DNA of 6,775 nt from an uncultured Alistipes sp. (lineage in GTDB: Bacteria; Bacteroidota; Bacteroidia; Bacteroidales; Rikenellaceae): assembly GCA_947173915.1 (NCBI GenBank), contig CAMWGZ010000068.1, positions 1 through 6,775 on the forward strand, in the 5' to 3' direction. The position numbers and the translations under genes are program-made. Shown here piece by piece: positions 6,008 through 6,775 of this stretch; position 1 is the first letter of the stretch, and the number at the start of each line of letters is the position of its first letter. The notes under the pieces are model-generated. The model did no database searches. It was not told the DNA's origin and saw nothing but the letters and a program-made list of their open reading frames with translations.

Positions 6008-6775
6008 ATGTTCAAAGAAATTATCGATCCCGACCTGAGCGGCCGCAACAGCTTCCGCGTCGCGCAGCGCGCGGCACGCCTCATCGAATTCGAGACGGCG
6101 GAGGATCTGAAGCAGCTCTTCGCCTCAGGCACCGTCGGACAGTGGTTCGTCCTGGGCGGCGGCAACAACATACTCTTCACGCAGGACTACCCGGGCACGC
6201 TGCTCCACTGCACGGCGCGGGGCATCCGCCTGATCGGGTGCGCGGACGGTCGCGCGACGGTCGAAGCCGATGCCGGAACGGAGTGGGACGATCTGGTGGA
6301 CTGGAGCGTGGAGCAAGGACTCTGGGGCATCGAGAACCTCTCGCTCATCCCGGGCACGGTGGGCGCGGCTCCCGTACAGAACATCGGAGCCTACGGCTGC
6401 GAAGCGAAGGATGCGATCGTACAGGTGGAAATGTTCTGCCCCGAAACGGGCAACGTCCTGATCCTCGACCGCGAGCACTGCGGCTTCGGCTACCGCGACA
6501 GCATCTTCAAGCGCGCGCTCCGGGGCCGTGCCGTCATCACTTCGGTACGCTTCTCGCTCGCCACCGCGCCGCAGCCGCGGCTCGACTACGGCGACGTGGC
6601 CTCCGAGGTCGCCCGGCGCGGGGAGCCGACCCTGCACAACATCCGCGAGGCGATCTGCGCCATCCGCCGCACGAAGCTCCCCGACCCCGCAGAGACGGGC
6701 AACGCCGGCAGCTTCTTCAAGAACCCGGTCGTCCCCCGCAGCACGGCCGAGCGGCTCCTCGAGCAGCACCCCGAC
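6008..6775 (+). CDS. murB: UDP-N-acetylenolpyruvoylglucosamine reductase (MurB), 3' end outside window
   Basis: MurB is a cytoplasmic FAD enzyme that reduces UDP-GlcNAc-enolpyruvate to UDP-N-acetylmuramic acid with NADPH, the second committed step of peptidoglycan synthesis. The first 256 codons are present; the family is about 300-345 residues, so the end of domain 3 is missing, with the catalytic Glu that matches E. coli Glu325. The FAD-binding domain contains FVLGGGNNILF (47-57) and NLSLIPGTVGAAPVQNIGAY (110-129). YRDSIFK (162-168) contains the catalytic-site Arg163. GNAGSFFKNP (231-240) contains Ser235, the proton donor to the substrate carbanion. Its YRDS segment and its spacing to the Ser motif fit the type I (E. 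coli-like) enzymes. The ATG at 6008 gives the expected N-terminus, a short lead into NSFRVAQRAARLIEFET, where many homologues read NTF. No Shine-Dalgarno sequence is possible if the predicted promoter is right. Confidence 0.97.
   Translation, partial: MFKEIIDPDLSGRNSFRVAQRAARLIEFETAEDLKQLFASGTVGQWFVLGGGNNILFTQDYPGTLLHCTARGIRLIGCADGRATVEADAGTEWDDLVDWSVEQGLWGIENLSLIPGTVGAAPVQNIGAYGCEAKDAIVQVEMFCPETGNVLILDREHCGFGYRDSIFKRALRGRAVITSVRFSLATAPQPRLDYGDVASEVARRGEPTLHNIREAICAIRRTKLPDPAETGNAGSFFKNPVVPRSTAERLLEQHPD

Noticed and set aside
6125..6769. A 214-codon minus-strand open frame opposite murB
   Set aside because: It is antisense to an unambiguous MurB coding region, has shadow-like composition, and has no promoter or recognisable motif.

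Overview
The window most likely comes from a GC-rich member of the Bacteroidota, plausibly an Alistipes-like gut bacterium. Three things point there. The intergenic regions carry perfect matches to the Bacteroidota -7 promoter consensus TAnnTTTG, and Shine-Dalgarno sequences are weak or absent. The V-type ATPase genes have the order E - DUF2764 - A - B, which is typical of Bacteroidota and is shared with chlamydiae and spirochaetes. A DUF4301 gene is present, a family mainly seen in Bacteroidota. The genus is an inference from base composition and gene content only.

Layout, read along the minus strand from the right. A DUF4301-family gene (4490-5935) ends in a clear intrinsic terminator (4443-4478). 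A perfect -7 box (4364-4371) and a leader of about 90 nt follow. Then comes a tightly packed V/A-type ATPase operon: subunit E (3654-4268), the DUF2764 protein (2799-3641), catalytic subunit A (1031-2788) and regulatory subunit B (1021 to beyond the left edge). The gaps are only 12, 10 and 9 nt. The genes expected next (D, I and K) would lie to the left of the window. On the plus strand, murB starts at 6008 and runs off the right edge; it diverges from the DUF4301 gene.

The four ATPase genes supply the catalytic head (A and B), the peripheral stalk (E) and probably the central-stalk adaptor (DUF2764, which sits where subunit C lies in archaeal-type operons). MurB makes UDP-N-acetylmuramic acid for peptidoglycan. 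The DUF4301 protein is formally of unknown function, but its motifs resemble those of UDP-sugar pyrophosphorylases.

The window is mostly ordinary core genome and I see no mobile element, CRISPR array, RNA gene or clearly new system. The points worth a second look are the likely identities of DUF2764 and DUF4301, the missing F subunit gene, and the 72-bp DUF4301/murB divergent region. There the two predicted promoters interlock through a shared TTTGCAAA palindrome, and murB appears to be transcribed without a leader.
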